Positions 6,257-14,809 of a DNA stretch of 64,000 nucleotides are shown here, one piece after another. A program made the position numbers and the translations under genes. How positions within the stretch are numbered: position 1 is the stretch's first letter; every line of letters begins with the position of its first letter. The stretch is from Anaerolineales bacterium (GTDB lineage: Bacteria; Chloroflexota; Anaerolineae; 4572-78; J111), in the NCBI GenBank assembly GCA_020634935.1, contig JACKAT010000013.1:56471-120470 (forward strand), given 5' to 3'. The notes under the pieces were generated by a model, which was not told where the DNA came from, ran no database searches, and worked only from the letters and a program-made list of their open reading frames with translations.

Positions 6257-9001
6257 ATGATTATCAACCGCTTGCGTGAGGCCACCGTGGCTAAGATACA
6301 CGAAGATTTAGCGTTTGTTATGGGCTGTTTTCGAGAAGTCCTGGCGGACCTGGCTGAGCCGGAGTTGGCCCGGCGCTTACCCTGGCCCCAGGAGCCTGAG
6401 GCTGAGCCGCCGGCGAGCCTGCACCAACCACGCCGAACGGCTCAGGCGTATTCCATCGCCTTTCAACTGCTGAACATGGTTGAGGAGAATGCCGCCGTCC
6501 AGACGCGGCGCATGGTTGAAGCGGAAGGGAACCTGGCCGAGGTGTCGGGCCTGTGGCAGCAGAACCTGCACCGGCTGAAAGAACAGGGCTTGACAGACCG
6601 CCATATCGCCGCCAATCTGGCCCAAATTCGGGTCGAACCGGTGCTGACGGCCCACCCGACCGAGGCCAAACGGGCAACGGTGCTGGAGCATCACCGGCGG
6701 TTGTACCTGCTGCTGGTCCGGCGCGAGAATCAAATTTGGACGCCGTCCGAACAGGCAGCGATTCGGACGGCGGTTAAGGTGGAGCTGGAGCGGCTGTGGC
6801 GAACCGGCGAGATCTATCTGGAAAAGCCGGATGTCGCCTCGGAGCGGCGGAACATTATCTACTATCTGCACAATGTCTTCCCGCTGGTGCTGCCGGAGCT
6901 GGATCGCCGCCTGCGCTACGCCTGGCAGGCGATGGGCTTCGACCCCAGCTTGCTGGAGACGCCCTTCCACCTGCCCCGGCTCTCGTTCGGCAACTGGGTC
7001 GGCGGCGACCGGGACGGCCATCCCCTGGTCACCGCCACGGTCACCCAAGAGACCCTGGCCGACCTCCGCCAAACAGCGCTGCGGCTGCTCCGGCAGCAGT
7101 TGATCGACTTGGCTGTGCGCCTCAGTTTATCCGAACATCTTCAAGCCCCGCCCCGGCCCCTCCTTGATTGGTTGGGCGACACCACTCACGGCCTGGGCGA
7201 GGCCGGCCGGCTGGCGCTGGCCCGGAACCCGGAAGAACCCTGGCGGCAAGGGGTCAATGTGATGATGGCCAAGCTGCCGCTGGAAACGGCGGAGACGCCG
7301 GCCGCCCACACCTACGGCGCGGCGGCTGAGCTAATCGCCGACCTGACTCACCTGCGGCAAAACCTGCTGGCCGTCAACGCCCACCGCCTGGTCCAGGCGG
7401 ACCTGGACCCCCTGATCAGAACCGTTCAGACGTTTGGCTTTCATCTGGCGGCGTTGGATATTCGCCAAAACAGCCGCTTTCACGATTTGGCGGTGGCCCA
7501 ATTGCTGGCGGCAGCCGGCTTGGCTGGGGCTGACTTTCCCCAATGGCCGGAGGCCCGGCGGCTTGAGTTCTTAAATGAAGAGCTATCGTCACCCCGGCCT
7601 TTTACCCGGCCCGATACGAACCTGGGTCCCGAAGCCGCAGCGGTCTTAAGTTGTTATCGGGTGGTGACGGCCCATCTCCGGCACAACGGGCCGGACGGGC
7701 TGGGGGCGCTCATTGTGAGCATGACCCGCAGTTTGTCGGACCTGTTGGTGGTCTACCTGCTGGCCCGTGAAGTGGGCCTGGCGGAGCCAACCGACCAGGG
7801 GCTGGTTTGCCAACTGCCCGTGGTCCCCTTGTTCGAGACCATCGATGATTTGCAGCAAGCGCCCCACATTTTAGAGGCGTTTCTGACCCACCCGCTCACC
7901 CAGCGCAGCCTGGCCTATCAGCAACAACAGCGCGGCCTGGCCCAGCCGGTGCAGCAAGTGATGGTGGGCTACAGCGACAGCAACAAAGATGGCGGTATTT
8001 TCGCCAGCTTGTGGCAGTTGTACCGGGCCCAGGCGGCGCTGGCGGAGGTGGGCCAACGGCGCGGCGTGCGGATTCGCTTCTTCCACGGGCGAGGCGGCAC
8101 CATCAGCCGGGGCGCGGGGCCAACCCATCGCTTCATCAATGCCTTGCCGCAATCGGCGCTCAAGGGCGATTTGCGCATGACGGAGCAGGGTGAAACCATC
8201 GCCCAGAAATACGCCAACCGGCTCAACGCGGCTTACAATCTGGAACTGCTGCTGGCCGGAACTACCGGGGCCACCCTGCGGCAGCCGGCCGGCGAGACGT
8301 CGTCGCACCCGCTGGAGCCGGTCATGGACCAATTAGCCGACCAGAGCCGGCAAGCCTATGAGGCGCTGCTGCAAACCGAGGGGTTTGTGACCTTTTTCCG
8401 TCAGGCCACGCCCATCGATGCCATTGAAGCCAGCCGCATTGGCTCGCGGCCGGCCCGGCGCACCGGCCAGCAAACCATCGCCGATTTGCGGGCCATTCCC
8501 TGGGTGTTCAGTTGGGGGCAGGCTCGCTTTTATCTGTCCGGCTGGTACGGGGTGGGCGCGGCGCTGGCCCGGCTGTTAGCGACAGAACCGGCCACGTTCG
8601 CCGCGGTGCGGGAACAGAACTTCGTCTGGTCGCCGCTGCATTACATCATCAGCAATGCCGCCACCAGCATCGCCACCGCCGACCTGGACATCATGCGTAT
8701 GTACGCGGCGTTAGTTGAAGATGAGGCTCTGCGTCAGCGGGTGATGGATTTGATTGCGGCCGAGTATGAGCGCACGCGGGATATGCTGGAGCAAATTTAC
8801 GGCGGTCCCTTGTCGGACCGCCGGCCCAATGTTCACCAACTGCTGGTCCTGCGCCAGCCGGGGCTGCGCCTGCTGCATCACCAGCAAATTGAACTGCTGC
8901 AGCAGTGGCGCGCCAGCACCGACGCCGAAAAGCAAGCGATTGTACCCCAACTGCTGCTCACGGTCAACGCCATCGCCAGCGGGCTGCGCACAACGGGCTA
9001 A
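6257..9001 (+). CDS. ppc: Phosphoenolpyruvate carboxylase
   Basis: 914 residues, the normal family length. It makes oxaloacetate from PEP and bicarbonate, an anaplerotic reaction in the cytosol. The catalytic landmarks are all present: the active-site histidine in VLTAHPTEAKR (His133), the GNWVGGDRDGHP loop, MVGYSDSNKDGG, the glycine-rich FFHGRGGTISRGAGPTHRF motif, GSRPARR, and WVFSWGQARFYLSGWYG. The C-terminus ends in the usual TG (GLRTTG), where family members end in NTG. The start is ATG 6257 with AAAGGAG 8 bases upstream, and that site lies in a half copy of the R1 repeat. The gene is flanked on both sides by near-identical hairpin arrays. No frameshift is seen. It is likely a single-gene transcription unit. 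Confidence 0.97.
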   Translation: MIINRLREATVAKIHEDLAFVMGCFREVLADLAEPELARRLPWPQEPEAEPPASLHQPRRTAQAYSIAFQLLNMVEENAAVQTRRMVEAEGNLAEVSGLWQQNLHRLKEQGLTDRHIAANLAQIRVEPVLTAHPTEAKRATVLEHHRRLYLLLVRRENQIWTPSEQAAIRTAVKVELERLWRTGEIYLEKPDVASERRNIIYYLHNVFPLVLPELDRRLRYAWQAMGFDPSLLETPFHLPRLSFGNWVGGDRDGHPLVTATVTQETLADLRQTALRLLRQQLIDLAVRLSLSEHLQAPPRPLLDWLGDTTHGLGEAGRLALARNPEEPWRQGVNVMMAKLPLETAETPAAHTYGAAAELIADLTHLRQNLLAVNAHRLVQADLDPLIRTVQTFGFHLAALDIRQNSRFHDLAVAQLLAAAGLAGADFPQWPEARRLEFLNEELSSPRPFTRPDTNLGPEAAAVLSCYRVVTAHLRHNGPDGLGALIVSMTRSLSDLLVVYLLAREVGLAEPTDQGLVCQLPVVPLFETIDDLQQAPHILEAFLTHPLTQRSLAYQQQQRGLAQPVQQVMVGYSDSNKDGGIFASLWQLYRAQAALAEVGQRRGVRIRFFHGRGGTISRGAGPTHRFINALPQSALKGDLRMTEQGETIAQKYANRLNAAYNLELLLAGTTGATLRQPAGETSSHPLEPVMDQLADQSRQAYEALLQTEGFVTFFRQATPIDAIEASRIGSRPARRTGQQTIADLRAIPWVFSWGQARFYLSGWYGVGAALARLLATEPATFAAVREQNFVWSPLHYIISNAATSIATADLDIMRMYAALVEDEALRQRVMDLIAAEYERTRDMLEQIYGGPLSDRRPNVHQLLVLRQPGLRLLHHQQIELLQQWRASTDAEKQAIVPQLLLTVNAIASGLRTTG

Positions 9002-9028
9002 TCCAACTGGCGGAGGAATAAAGGGTAA

Positions 9029-9075
9029 TTGGTAAATGGTAATTAGAGATTGAATAACCAATTACCATTTACCAA
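9029..9075. repeat. 16-bp inverted repeat downstream of ppc
   Basis: TTGGTAAATGGTAATT (9029-9044) is the exact inverse of AATTACCATTTACCAA (9060-9075), with a 15-base loop. It has the same design as the other low-complexity intergenic hairpins. Confidence 0.75.
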
Positions 9076-9092
9076 TGACTTATCATGAATCA

Positions 9093-9126
9093 ACACAGCC
9101 GTTCTCCAAACCGAGAACGGCTGTGT
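9093..9126. terminator. Strong hairpin between convergent ppc and phasin-like gene
   Basis: ACACAGCCGTTCTC pairs perfectly with GAGAACGGCTGTGT around CAAACC, a 14-base stem. It lies between two convergent genes and probably terminates both. The T tracts are weak on either strand. Confidence 0.7.
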
Positions 9127-9180
9127 GGTTGTGGCTTAATTTTAGCGAGGTTATAATAATGTCCCTGGGGTCGCTCCGGC

Positions 9181-9549
9181 TTAATGGCCGGCCAGAGGCA
9201 GGTTCTTAACGTCAATTTGTCGGAGCAGGTTGAACCAGTTGTCCACGGCGGTTTGCTGCGTTTGGGCCACTTCGGCTGTGGCAGCTTGCATTTGTTTGAC
9301 CACGTCGAGGGCGGCCGCCGGCAGGTTGTTGACCGGCGCTACTTCCTCAAACAAAATCCGGGTCCCGGCCACTTCCGCGTCCAGGTTGCCCTGAATGGCG
9401 GCTTGACAAGCCTCAACCGACTTATCCCAGATCAAACCCGCATCGAACTGCTCCAGCCCGCGGATGGCTTCAAACAAACCTTGGCCAATCTTGACTTGCC
9501 CATTAGCCCACGCTTGGCCGACTTCTACATAGTGATTAATTGCGTTCAT
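9181..9549 (-). CDS. Phasin-like helical protein
   Basis: 122 residues from ATG 9549, chosen because AGGAG lies 7 bases upstream; an in-frame ATG at 9573 has no such site. The sequence is almost entirely amphipathic helix (NHYVEVGQAWANGQVKIGQGLFEAIRG, then AATAEVAQTQQTAVDNWFNLLRQI), with the aromatic/glutamine pattern seen in small phasin (PhaP-like) proteins that coat polyhydroxyalkanoate granules. No PHA synthesis gene is in the window, so the function is tentative. It has no signal peptide, membrane segment or recognisable catalytic motif. It runs convergent to ppc and shares a terminator with it. Confidence 0.45.
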   Translation of the reverse strand: MNAINHYVEVGQAWANGQVKIGQGLFEAIRGLEQFDAGLIWDKSVEACQAAIQGNLDAEVAGTRILFEEVAPVNNLPAAALDVVKQMQAATAEVAQTQQTAVDNWFNLLRQIDVKNLPLAGH

Positions 9550-9716
9550 GATTTTTCTCCTGTGTTTGTGCACACGGTATTGTTTTTTAAGATGGTCCTA
9601 ATATAACCTATATGGGTTGCATTTGGGTTACAGTCAAGTTACAACGAAGACAAAAATGGTGGTTGGTTAGTTGGATGGTTTGCTAATAACCTGAATTCGA
9701 TAATTAAAGTGGCCCA

Positions 9717-9898
9717 TGTCATTTCGTAGCCGGAGGCGAAGAAATCCCTCAGACATTGCCAGATATGACGCATTCGCCGGGAAAAATTGGCGTTGTTGCT
9801 TCAAATTTTCCCAACCGGAGACCTTTTTAGGCGTATTGTCACAGGGATTTCTCCGCGGAGTTTATCCTGAGCGAAGCTGAAGGGCTGCGAAATGACAT
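9717..9898. repeat. Long-range inverted repeat ATGTCATTTCG / CGAAATGACAT
   Basis: The stretch begins with ATGTCATTTCGTAGCC and ends with GGGCTGCGAAATGACAT, so the two ends pair. Inside are the AGAAATCCCTC and AGGGATTTCTC arms common in intergenic REP-like elements. There is no gene between 9550 and 10229. Confidence 0.55.
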
Positions 9899-9908
9899 GA
9901 GACGCATC

Positions 9909-10240
9909 TATTTACAAAGGAGTACGATAGTCTCAGATGAGACGAGACCGGGAATGAAAATATAGGAGCGACAAAGCTGGCTTTGTCATACTGACGGTCA
10001 GGTCAAAGTAAACTTTGACGCTCCAGGTCGTTATTTTCAAGGGAGTGCGACAGAACCTCGGTACAGCACCGACAATGAAAATTTACGGGAGCGACAAAGC
10101 TGGCTTTGTCACCCACATTGGGGTCAAAGTAAACTTTGACGCTCCAGAGCTTTATTTTCAGAGGAGTCGAACAGTCCTTACAGGACGACAGCGAGAATGA
10201 AAATTCCGTAGGACAAACTTAAGTTTGTCCTACGGAATTT
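9909..10240. repeat. Modular hairpin array 2 (R1-R2-R1-R2-R1-R3)
   Basis: R1 copies lie at 9909-9962, 10032-10082 and 10153-10204; R2 copies at 9965-10024 and 10088-10145; an extended R3 palindrome at 10201-10240. It has the same modules and order as array 1 (6028-6256), with one extra R1-R2 unit. The R1 stems differ in sequence but keep pairing: GTCTCA-GA-TGAGAC in one and GTCCT-TAC-AGGAC in another. Confidence 0.85.
10201..10240 (-). terminator. Perfect 40-bp palindrome spanning the stop of the SARP gene
   Basis: The half-site AAATTCCGTAGGACAAACTT is followed immediately by its exact reverse complement. The SARP reading frame ends inside it (stop 10230-10232), so this palindrome forms the last codons and the first 3' untranslated bases. 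It probably acts as transcription terminator or mRNA 3' end. Confidence 0.6.
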
Positions 10241-13200
10241 TCAGAGGAGTTAACGCCGTTTCCAGGGGCTGCGCCAGGCCGGCCTGTTGAGCCGCGGCCA
10301 GGGTGGAGGCCGGTAGTGAGGCCAGGGCTTCGGTTAGATAGCGACCGGCCACGGCTTCAAACCAGTGGGAGTTGGCCACAAAGGGGTAGCGCCAGGCCAG
10401 GGCCTGGAGTTGGGCGGCCGGCTCCGGTTTATCTTGGGCCAGACAAAGCAAGGCATGCAGCGGCACGGCCAGCATCATCGGCATAAAGGCCCTAATCTCG
10501 ACGGCGATACGCCAGGCGTCGCGCAGATATTGCTGGGCTTGCCCTAAATCCGCTTGGCGGTAACTCAGGTAGCCCAGGAGGGTCAGCACCTGGGCCAGTT
10601 CGTCGCGCTGGCCCAAGACCTGATAAATCGTCCGGCTGCTGGCCAGCCAATCGCCGGCTTCGGTGGGGGCGGCGGTTAGCAGGAGGCCGGTCCACCCCCG
10701 CACTAACAGGGCGTAGGCCATGCCGCGCTGTGAGGCCGCCTCTTGAAAGGTGGCCAGCGCCGCGGCGGCTTGCTGCCGGGCCGGTTCGTAATGGCCCCGG
10801 TGCAGGTCAGTCTGGCCCAGCATGGCCTCAAAAAAGGCCGCCGCTTCGTGCAACCCCAAATTCTTATAAATGGCCCGGCCCTCTTCAAAGGGGCTGTAGG
10901 CATCGGCAAAGCGGCCCAGCCAGGTCAGGGCTTCGCCCCATTTGCCCAGGCTGCGAGCCAGACCGGCCCGATCGCCCTGTTCTTGGCGCAGAGCGATACT
11001 TTGGCGCACCAGGCGTTCAGCCTCGTCCGGGTAGCCCTGATACAGCACCACGCCGCTCAAGGAAATGAGCGAGTTAGCCACGCCCCACTGATCTTGTAAT
11101 GTCCGGCGAAGTTGTAGGCTCTGCTCATAAAGCCGGCGGGCGTCATCATAAGCGCCGCCGTGCTGCACCAACCACCCCAACGAGGCCAGGACGTTGGCCA
11201 GGCCCCAGTCATCATCCAACGCCCGATATAAGGCCAGGCTTTGCTCCAGCCACTGCCGGGCGGCCGGGCGATCGCCTTCCCGGGTAATCTCACCCAACTG
11301 CCACAACATAAAGGCCCGTTCCCCGCGCACATCCTCGGCAACCAAAGCTGGGCTATCGAGCATGGTCAGGCTGTGCTGAAGGTGCTGCGAGGCGGCTTCG
11401 GACAGCATCAGGTAGTGGCTAAAGATGCCCTGCCAGGCTAGCAGTTGGGCTAACAGCCGCACTTCAGGCGCTGTGGCCGGCGTGGTTAGATGGTCAACGG
11501 CCAGGCGAAAGGCCGCTTCGCCATCCTGATAGCGCCCCCGCCGCAGATAGAAATAACCTAACCCGGCCACGGCCTGAGCCAGCCCGGTTAGCTCCGCCTG
11601 CGCCACCGCCCAGTTCCAGGCCACCCCCACATTTTCGGCTTCGGCGTCGAGTTCGCTAAAAGCGGCCTGCTGGGCAGGGCCTTTCAAGTTACGCTCAAGC
11701 TGCTGCAAAGCGGCCAGGTAGTAGGCGCTGTGCCGCCGCCGGGCCGCCCGACCCTCATCGGCGGTTTGGTTGAGCTTCTCGACGGCAAATTGGCGCAGCA
11801 GTTCGTGGACCATATAGCCCCCGCCGGAGGCTGATCGCAGCAGCGATTTGTTGATCAGGGCCAGCAACTCTGACAGCGTGGCGCGGGTCACCGTTTGAGC
11901 GGCCTGGCGGCTGAATAGCCCCCGAAAGATCGACAACTGGGCCAATACCTCTTGCTCACGCGGGGTCAGCAAGGCCCAGGAGTAGTTAAAGGCGGCCCGG
12001 ATGCTGCGCTGCCGGTCCGGCAAGTCGTGCATGTCGGCGGCTAAAAAGTCCAGGCTGCGGCTAATTTCGGCGGCAATTTCAGCGGGGGTTAACAGCTCTA
12101 CCCAGGGCGCGGCCAGTAAGATAGCCAGCGGCATGCCCTGCACCAAACGGCAGATGTGCCATACATCGGCGGCATTGGCCGGGGTCAGCTCGAAATCAGG
12201 CTGTAGGCGACGGGCGCTTTGCAAAAATAGCTGCACCGCCCCGGAGCCGGCCAGGGTCAGCCGCCCGGCCGCGAGCGCTGGGCTGTCAGGCTCGGCGGGC
12301 AAGTCCAGGCCGGCCAGGTAGTAGAGGTGCTCGCCCTGCACATTGAGCCAGGTGCGCGAGGTGGTCAAAATCTTGAGGTCAGGGGCCTGTTCCAGCAGTT
12401 GCGAGACCAGGGTTATGGCTTCGTTGGGGTCGCCGGCCGGCGCTGCCAGCAAATGTTCAAAACTGTCCAGCACCAGCAGAGCCTTTTTCTGACGCAGATA
12501 ACTTAACAACTGCTGCTGAGGCCGGCCGGGCGCGTCAATCGAGAAGCCGACCGCCTCGGCCAGGGTGGGCGCCAGGGCCGAAGCCGCGGCCAGCGGGGCC
12601 AGCCGCACCCAATAGACCCCATCGGCAAAGGGCGGCTCGGTCTTAGCCGCGAGGTCAGGCTGAATATAATGAAAGGCGGCCTGCAGGGCCAGCCGCGTTT
12701 TGCCGATGCCGCCCGGCCCGGCAATGGTCAACAACCGGCAAGCCGGCTGGTTGAGTAAGGCGATGACCTTGGCCAACTCGGTCTGCCGGCCGACAAAAAC
12801 GGTGGATGGGTGGGGCAGGTTGTGGGGCGGCGGGCCGGCGGCTTTGAGCCGGGCCAGCAAAGCCTGGGTTTCAGCGGCGGGCTCCACCCCCAGCTCCTCG
12901 GCCAGCAGCCGGCGGCAGGTTTCATAATGGGCCAGGGCCGCGCTGCGCTGGCCGGATCGGGCCAGCAGGGTCATCAATTGGCGGTGAGCCGCCTCCCGGT
13001 AGGGGTCCAGGGCCAGCAGGCGATGGGTGCAGTCGATGGCGGCGGCATCGTCGCTGCGGGCCAGCAGCCGGTCGGCCAGGCGCTCGAGGGCTTGCTGGGC
13101 TAAATCGCGCCAGCGCTGCTGTTCGGCCAGCAGCCAGACTTCAAAGGCGGGTGTGTCTTTCAAGGCCAGCCCGCTGAGAAAATCGCCGCGATACAGGTCG

Positions 13201-13562
13201 GCGGCCTGGCGCAGCGCGTCGAGCGGCGGTTCCTCGATCTCAAGGGTGGCTTGTAAAGCGCGGGTATCCAGCCAGTAGACGCCGTCGGGGTTAAACCCGG
13301 CGCTTTGGTAATCGATGGTTAGCAGCGGCCCCACCAGTTGGCGCAAGTTGGACAGGGCTTTGGTTAAGTTTTTGCGGGCGTTGGCCTGGGGCATCTCGCC
13401 CCACAAAAGGTCGGACAGGGTGTCGCGGGGGTGAAGCTGGCCGGTGACGGCCAGGTAGTAAAGCAGGGCCTCAGCCTTAGCCGAGATAAACCCGGTCAGC
13501 GGGGCATCGTTATAGATAAGTTGCGGCCGGCCCAGCAGGGCCAGGTGAAGTTTGCCGGACAT
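10230..13562 (-). CDS. SARP/AfsR-type regulator with BTAD, NB-ARC ATPase and TPR domains
   Basis: 1110 residues. Residues 1-95 form an OmpR-like winged helix (LLGRPQLIYNDAPLTGF, then KAEALLYYLAV, then SDLLWGEMPQANARKNLTKALSNLR). Residues 100-240 are the bacterial transcriptional activation domain (DLYRGDFLSGL, then AIDCTHRLLALDPYREAAHRQLM). From about 255 a STAND-type ATPase follows, with P-loop AGPGGIGKT (281-289), KKALLVLDSFEHLL (Walker B) and KILTTSR. The C-terminal 450 residues are TPR-like repeats. Such proteins activate adjacent genes after ligand- or partner-dependent NTP switching. The strong promoter at 13639-13667 lies upstream. Neighbouring SnoaL/ABM/DinB genes start divergently at 13887 and are plausible targets. 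The last six codons come from the palindromic repeat at 10201-10240. Confidence 0.9.
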   Translation of the reverse strand: MSGKLHLALLGRPQLIYNDAPLTGFISAKAEALLYYLAVTGQLHPRDTLSDLLWGEMPQANARKNLTKALSNLRQLVGPLLTIDYQSAGFNPDGVYWLDTRALQATLEIEEPPLDALRQAADLYRGDFLSGLALKDTPAFEVWLLAEQQRWRDLAQQALERLADRLLARSDDAAAIDCTHRLLALDPYREAAHRQLMTLLARSGQRSAALAHYETCRRLLAEELGVEPAAETQALLARLKAAGPPPHNLPHPSTVFVGRQTELAKVIALLNQPACRLLTIAGPGGIGKTRLALQAAFHYIQPDLAAKTEPPFADGVYWVRLAPLAAASALAPTLAEAVGFSIDAPGRPQQQLLSYLRQKKALLVLDSFEHLLAAPAGDPNEAITLVSQLLEQAPDLKILTTSRTWLNVQGEHLYYLAGLDLPAEPDSPALAAGRLTLAGSGAVQLFLQSARRLQPDFELTPANAADVWHICRLVQGMPLAILLAAPWVELLTPAEIAAEISRSLDFLAADMHDLPDRQRSIRAAFNYSWALLTPREQEVLAQLSIFRGLFSRQAAQTVTRATLSELLALINKSLLRSASGGGYMVHELLRQFAVEKLNQTADEGRAARRRHSAYYLAALQQLERNLKGPAQQAAFSELDAEAENVGVAWNWAVAQAELTGLAQAVAGLGYFYLRRGRYQDGEAAFRLAVDHLTTPATAPEVRLLAQLLAWQGIFSHYLMLSEAASQHLQHSLTMLDSPALVAEDVRGERAFMLWQLGEITREGDRPAARQWLEQSLALYRALDDDWGLANVLASLGWLVQHGGAYDDARRLYEQSLQLRRTLQDQWGVANSLISLSGVVLYQGYPDEAERLVRQSIALRQEQGDRAGLARSLGKWGEALTWLGRFADAYSPFEEGRAIYKNLGLHEAAAFFEAMLGQTDLHRGHYEPARQQAAAALATFQEAASQRGMAYALLVRGWTGLLLTAAPTEAGDWLASSRTIYQVLGQRDELAQVLTLLGYLSYRQADLGQAQQYLRDAWRIAVEIRAFMPMMLAVPLHALLCLAQDKPEPAAQLQALAWRYPFVANSHWFEAVAGRYLTEALASLPASTLAAAQQAGLAQPLETALTPLKIP

Positions 13563-13638
13563 CCCAAAAAGTCCTTCAATTCACACCTTATTCGCACTTT
13601 AGACGGTAGGTTGTTCACACCTATTTGGTATGCTCTGC

Positions 13639-13667
13639 ATTATAGTAGTCTTGCCGTCAGGGTGCAA
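13639..13667 (-). promoter_or_regulatory. Sigma-70-type promoter of the SARP gene
   Basis: Read on the minus strand: TTGCAC, 17-base spacer, TATAAT. The -10 box lies 77 bases upstream of the ATG at 13562. Confidence 0.7.
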
Positions 13668-13696
13668 GAAGAAATCCACGCCTATTTATCCCATAT

Positions 13697-13873
13697 TTAA
13701 GTCAAGTTGCCTCCCAGCTATCCAAACCGGGGAGTAGGGAGTAAGGCGTAGGGAGTAAGGGGTTCAAACCAATTACTTCTTACTCCCTACGCCTTACTGC
13801 CCACGGGATTAGGATTGAAACAGGAGTTTTTCCGTACTTTCTAAAGACGGTAGCAACTTGAATTATTTAGCTA
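13697..13873. repeat. Inverted-repeat element, TIR family CAAGTTGCCACC (copy C)
   Basis: Left TTTAAGTCAAGTTGCCTCC, right GGTAGCAACTTGAATTATT (inverse). The core (13729-13803) is an inverted GGGAGTA/TACTCCC heptamer hairpin. It occupies most of the space between the divergent SARP and membrane-protein genes. Confidence 0.65.
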
Positions 13874-13886
13874 ACGGAGGGAATTT

Positions 13887-14561
13887 ATGTCTGTCAATAC
13901 TATGCCGGCCGCCAGCGTGCAAAACCCGGCCCATACCCCATCATTCGACCCATTGGCCGGGGGCTGCACCATTGCGGCCGGGGCCATCAACTTTTTGTAC
14001 GCGGTGGCCTTTGTCATCATCGCCCGGAGTAATCCTCATTTAGGCAGCTTGCTAAGCGCCTTGTGCTTGCTGCTGAGCGGCCTGCTGGTGACAACAACGG
14101 TCACGGCCCTGTACCAGCGCCTCAGAACAGTGGATGCGACCTTGGCGCTGTGGGCCTTGCCGTTGGGGCTAGCCGGCGCGTTGGGCGCGGCCATCCACGG
14201 CGGTTATGATTTAGGCAACGCGATCAATCCCCCGGCCATCGGCAGTGAGCTGACGGCTAACCTGGCCAGCCTGCCCAGCCAGATCGACCCACGCGGCCTG
14301 ACCACCTTTGGCATTATGGGGCTGGCCTTGTTCGTTTTTACCTGGCTGATGAATCGCCACAGTGGATTTCCAAAGGGGCTGGTCTATTTAGGTTACGTCT
14401 TCGCCGCTTTGTTTGTTATGCTTTATCTGGCCCGCTTGATTGTCTTCAACCCGGCCAACCCGCTGCTGCTCGTTCCGGTGCTGGTGACGGGTTTTGTGGT
14501 CAATCCCATCTGGCATATCTGGTTGGGGCTTACCCTGCGGCGGGGTGTCTCGCAGATTTAA
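13887..14561 (+). CDS. Hypothetical six-helix membrane protein
   Basis: 224 residues, ATG preceded by CGGAGGGAATTT. I do not recognise the family. About six hydrophobic segments are visible: IAAGAINFLYAVAFVIIA, LLSALCLLLSGLLVTTTV, LPLGLAGALGAAI, FGIMGLALFVFTWLM, LVYLGYVFAALFVMLYLARL and LLLVPVLVTGFVVNPIWHIWLGL. There is no signal peptide beyond the first helix and no catalytic motif. It is divergent from the SARP regulator and first in a plus-strand run of small genes. The insertion element between the two genes probably contains or replaced part of its promoter. Confidence 0.75.
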   Translation: MSVNTMPAASVQNPAHTPSFDPLAGGCTIAAGAINFLYAVAFVIIARSNPHLGSLLSALCLLLSGLLVTTTVTALYQRLRTVDATLALWALPLGLAGALGAAIHGGYDLGNAINPPAIGSELTANLASLPSQIDPRGLTTFGIMGLALFVFTWLMNRHSGFPKGLVYLGYVFAALFVMLYLARLIVFNPANPLLLVPVLVTGFVVNPIWHIWLGLTLRRGVSQI

Positions 14562-14720
14562 GTAACTCAAGTGGCCATCTTACTGGGCAAATCGGGGAGT
14601 AGGGAGTAGGAAGTAGGGATTAAGGGGTTAAAACCGATGACTTCTTACGCTCTACGCCTTACTTCCCACGGAGTTAGGGTTGAACCAGGGGTTTTTCCGT
14701 GAAGCAAGTTCGACACCCGG
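14562..14720. repeat. Truncated intergenic repeat with GGGAGTA-heptamer hairpin
   Basis: It begins with TAACTCAAGTGGCCATCTT, like the left end of the copy A-C elements, then has an inverted heptamer hairpin at 14592-14672. A matching right terminal repeat is not clear, so it is probably truncated or diverged. Confidence 0.5.
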
Positions 14721-14809
14721 GGGATGAGGCAACCACTCGGCGTTATTCCCGCGCCGGTTCAAAGAACATTTTATTTTAATCCATTTTTATCTAAAAAGGA
14801 GCGGAGTTT

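Noticed and set aside
6318..8332. Long antisense frames over ppc
   Set aside because: They follow from the codon bias of a GC-rich gene; their products look like arginine/glycine-rich shadows.
12001..12321. Plus-strand frame of 106 residues inside the SARP gene
   Set aside because: It is antisense to the STAND ATPase region and has no family resemblance.
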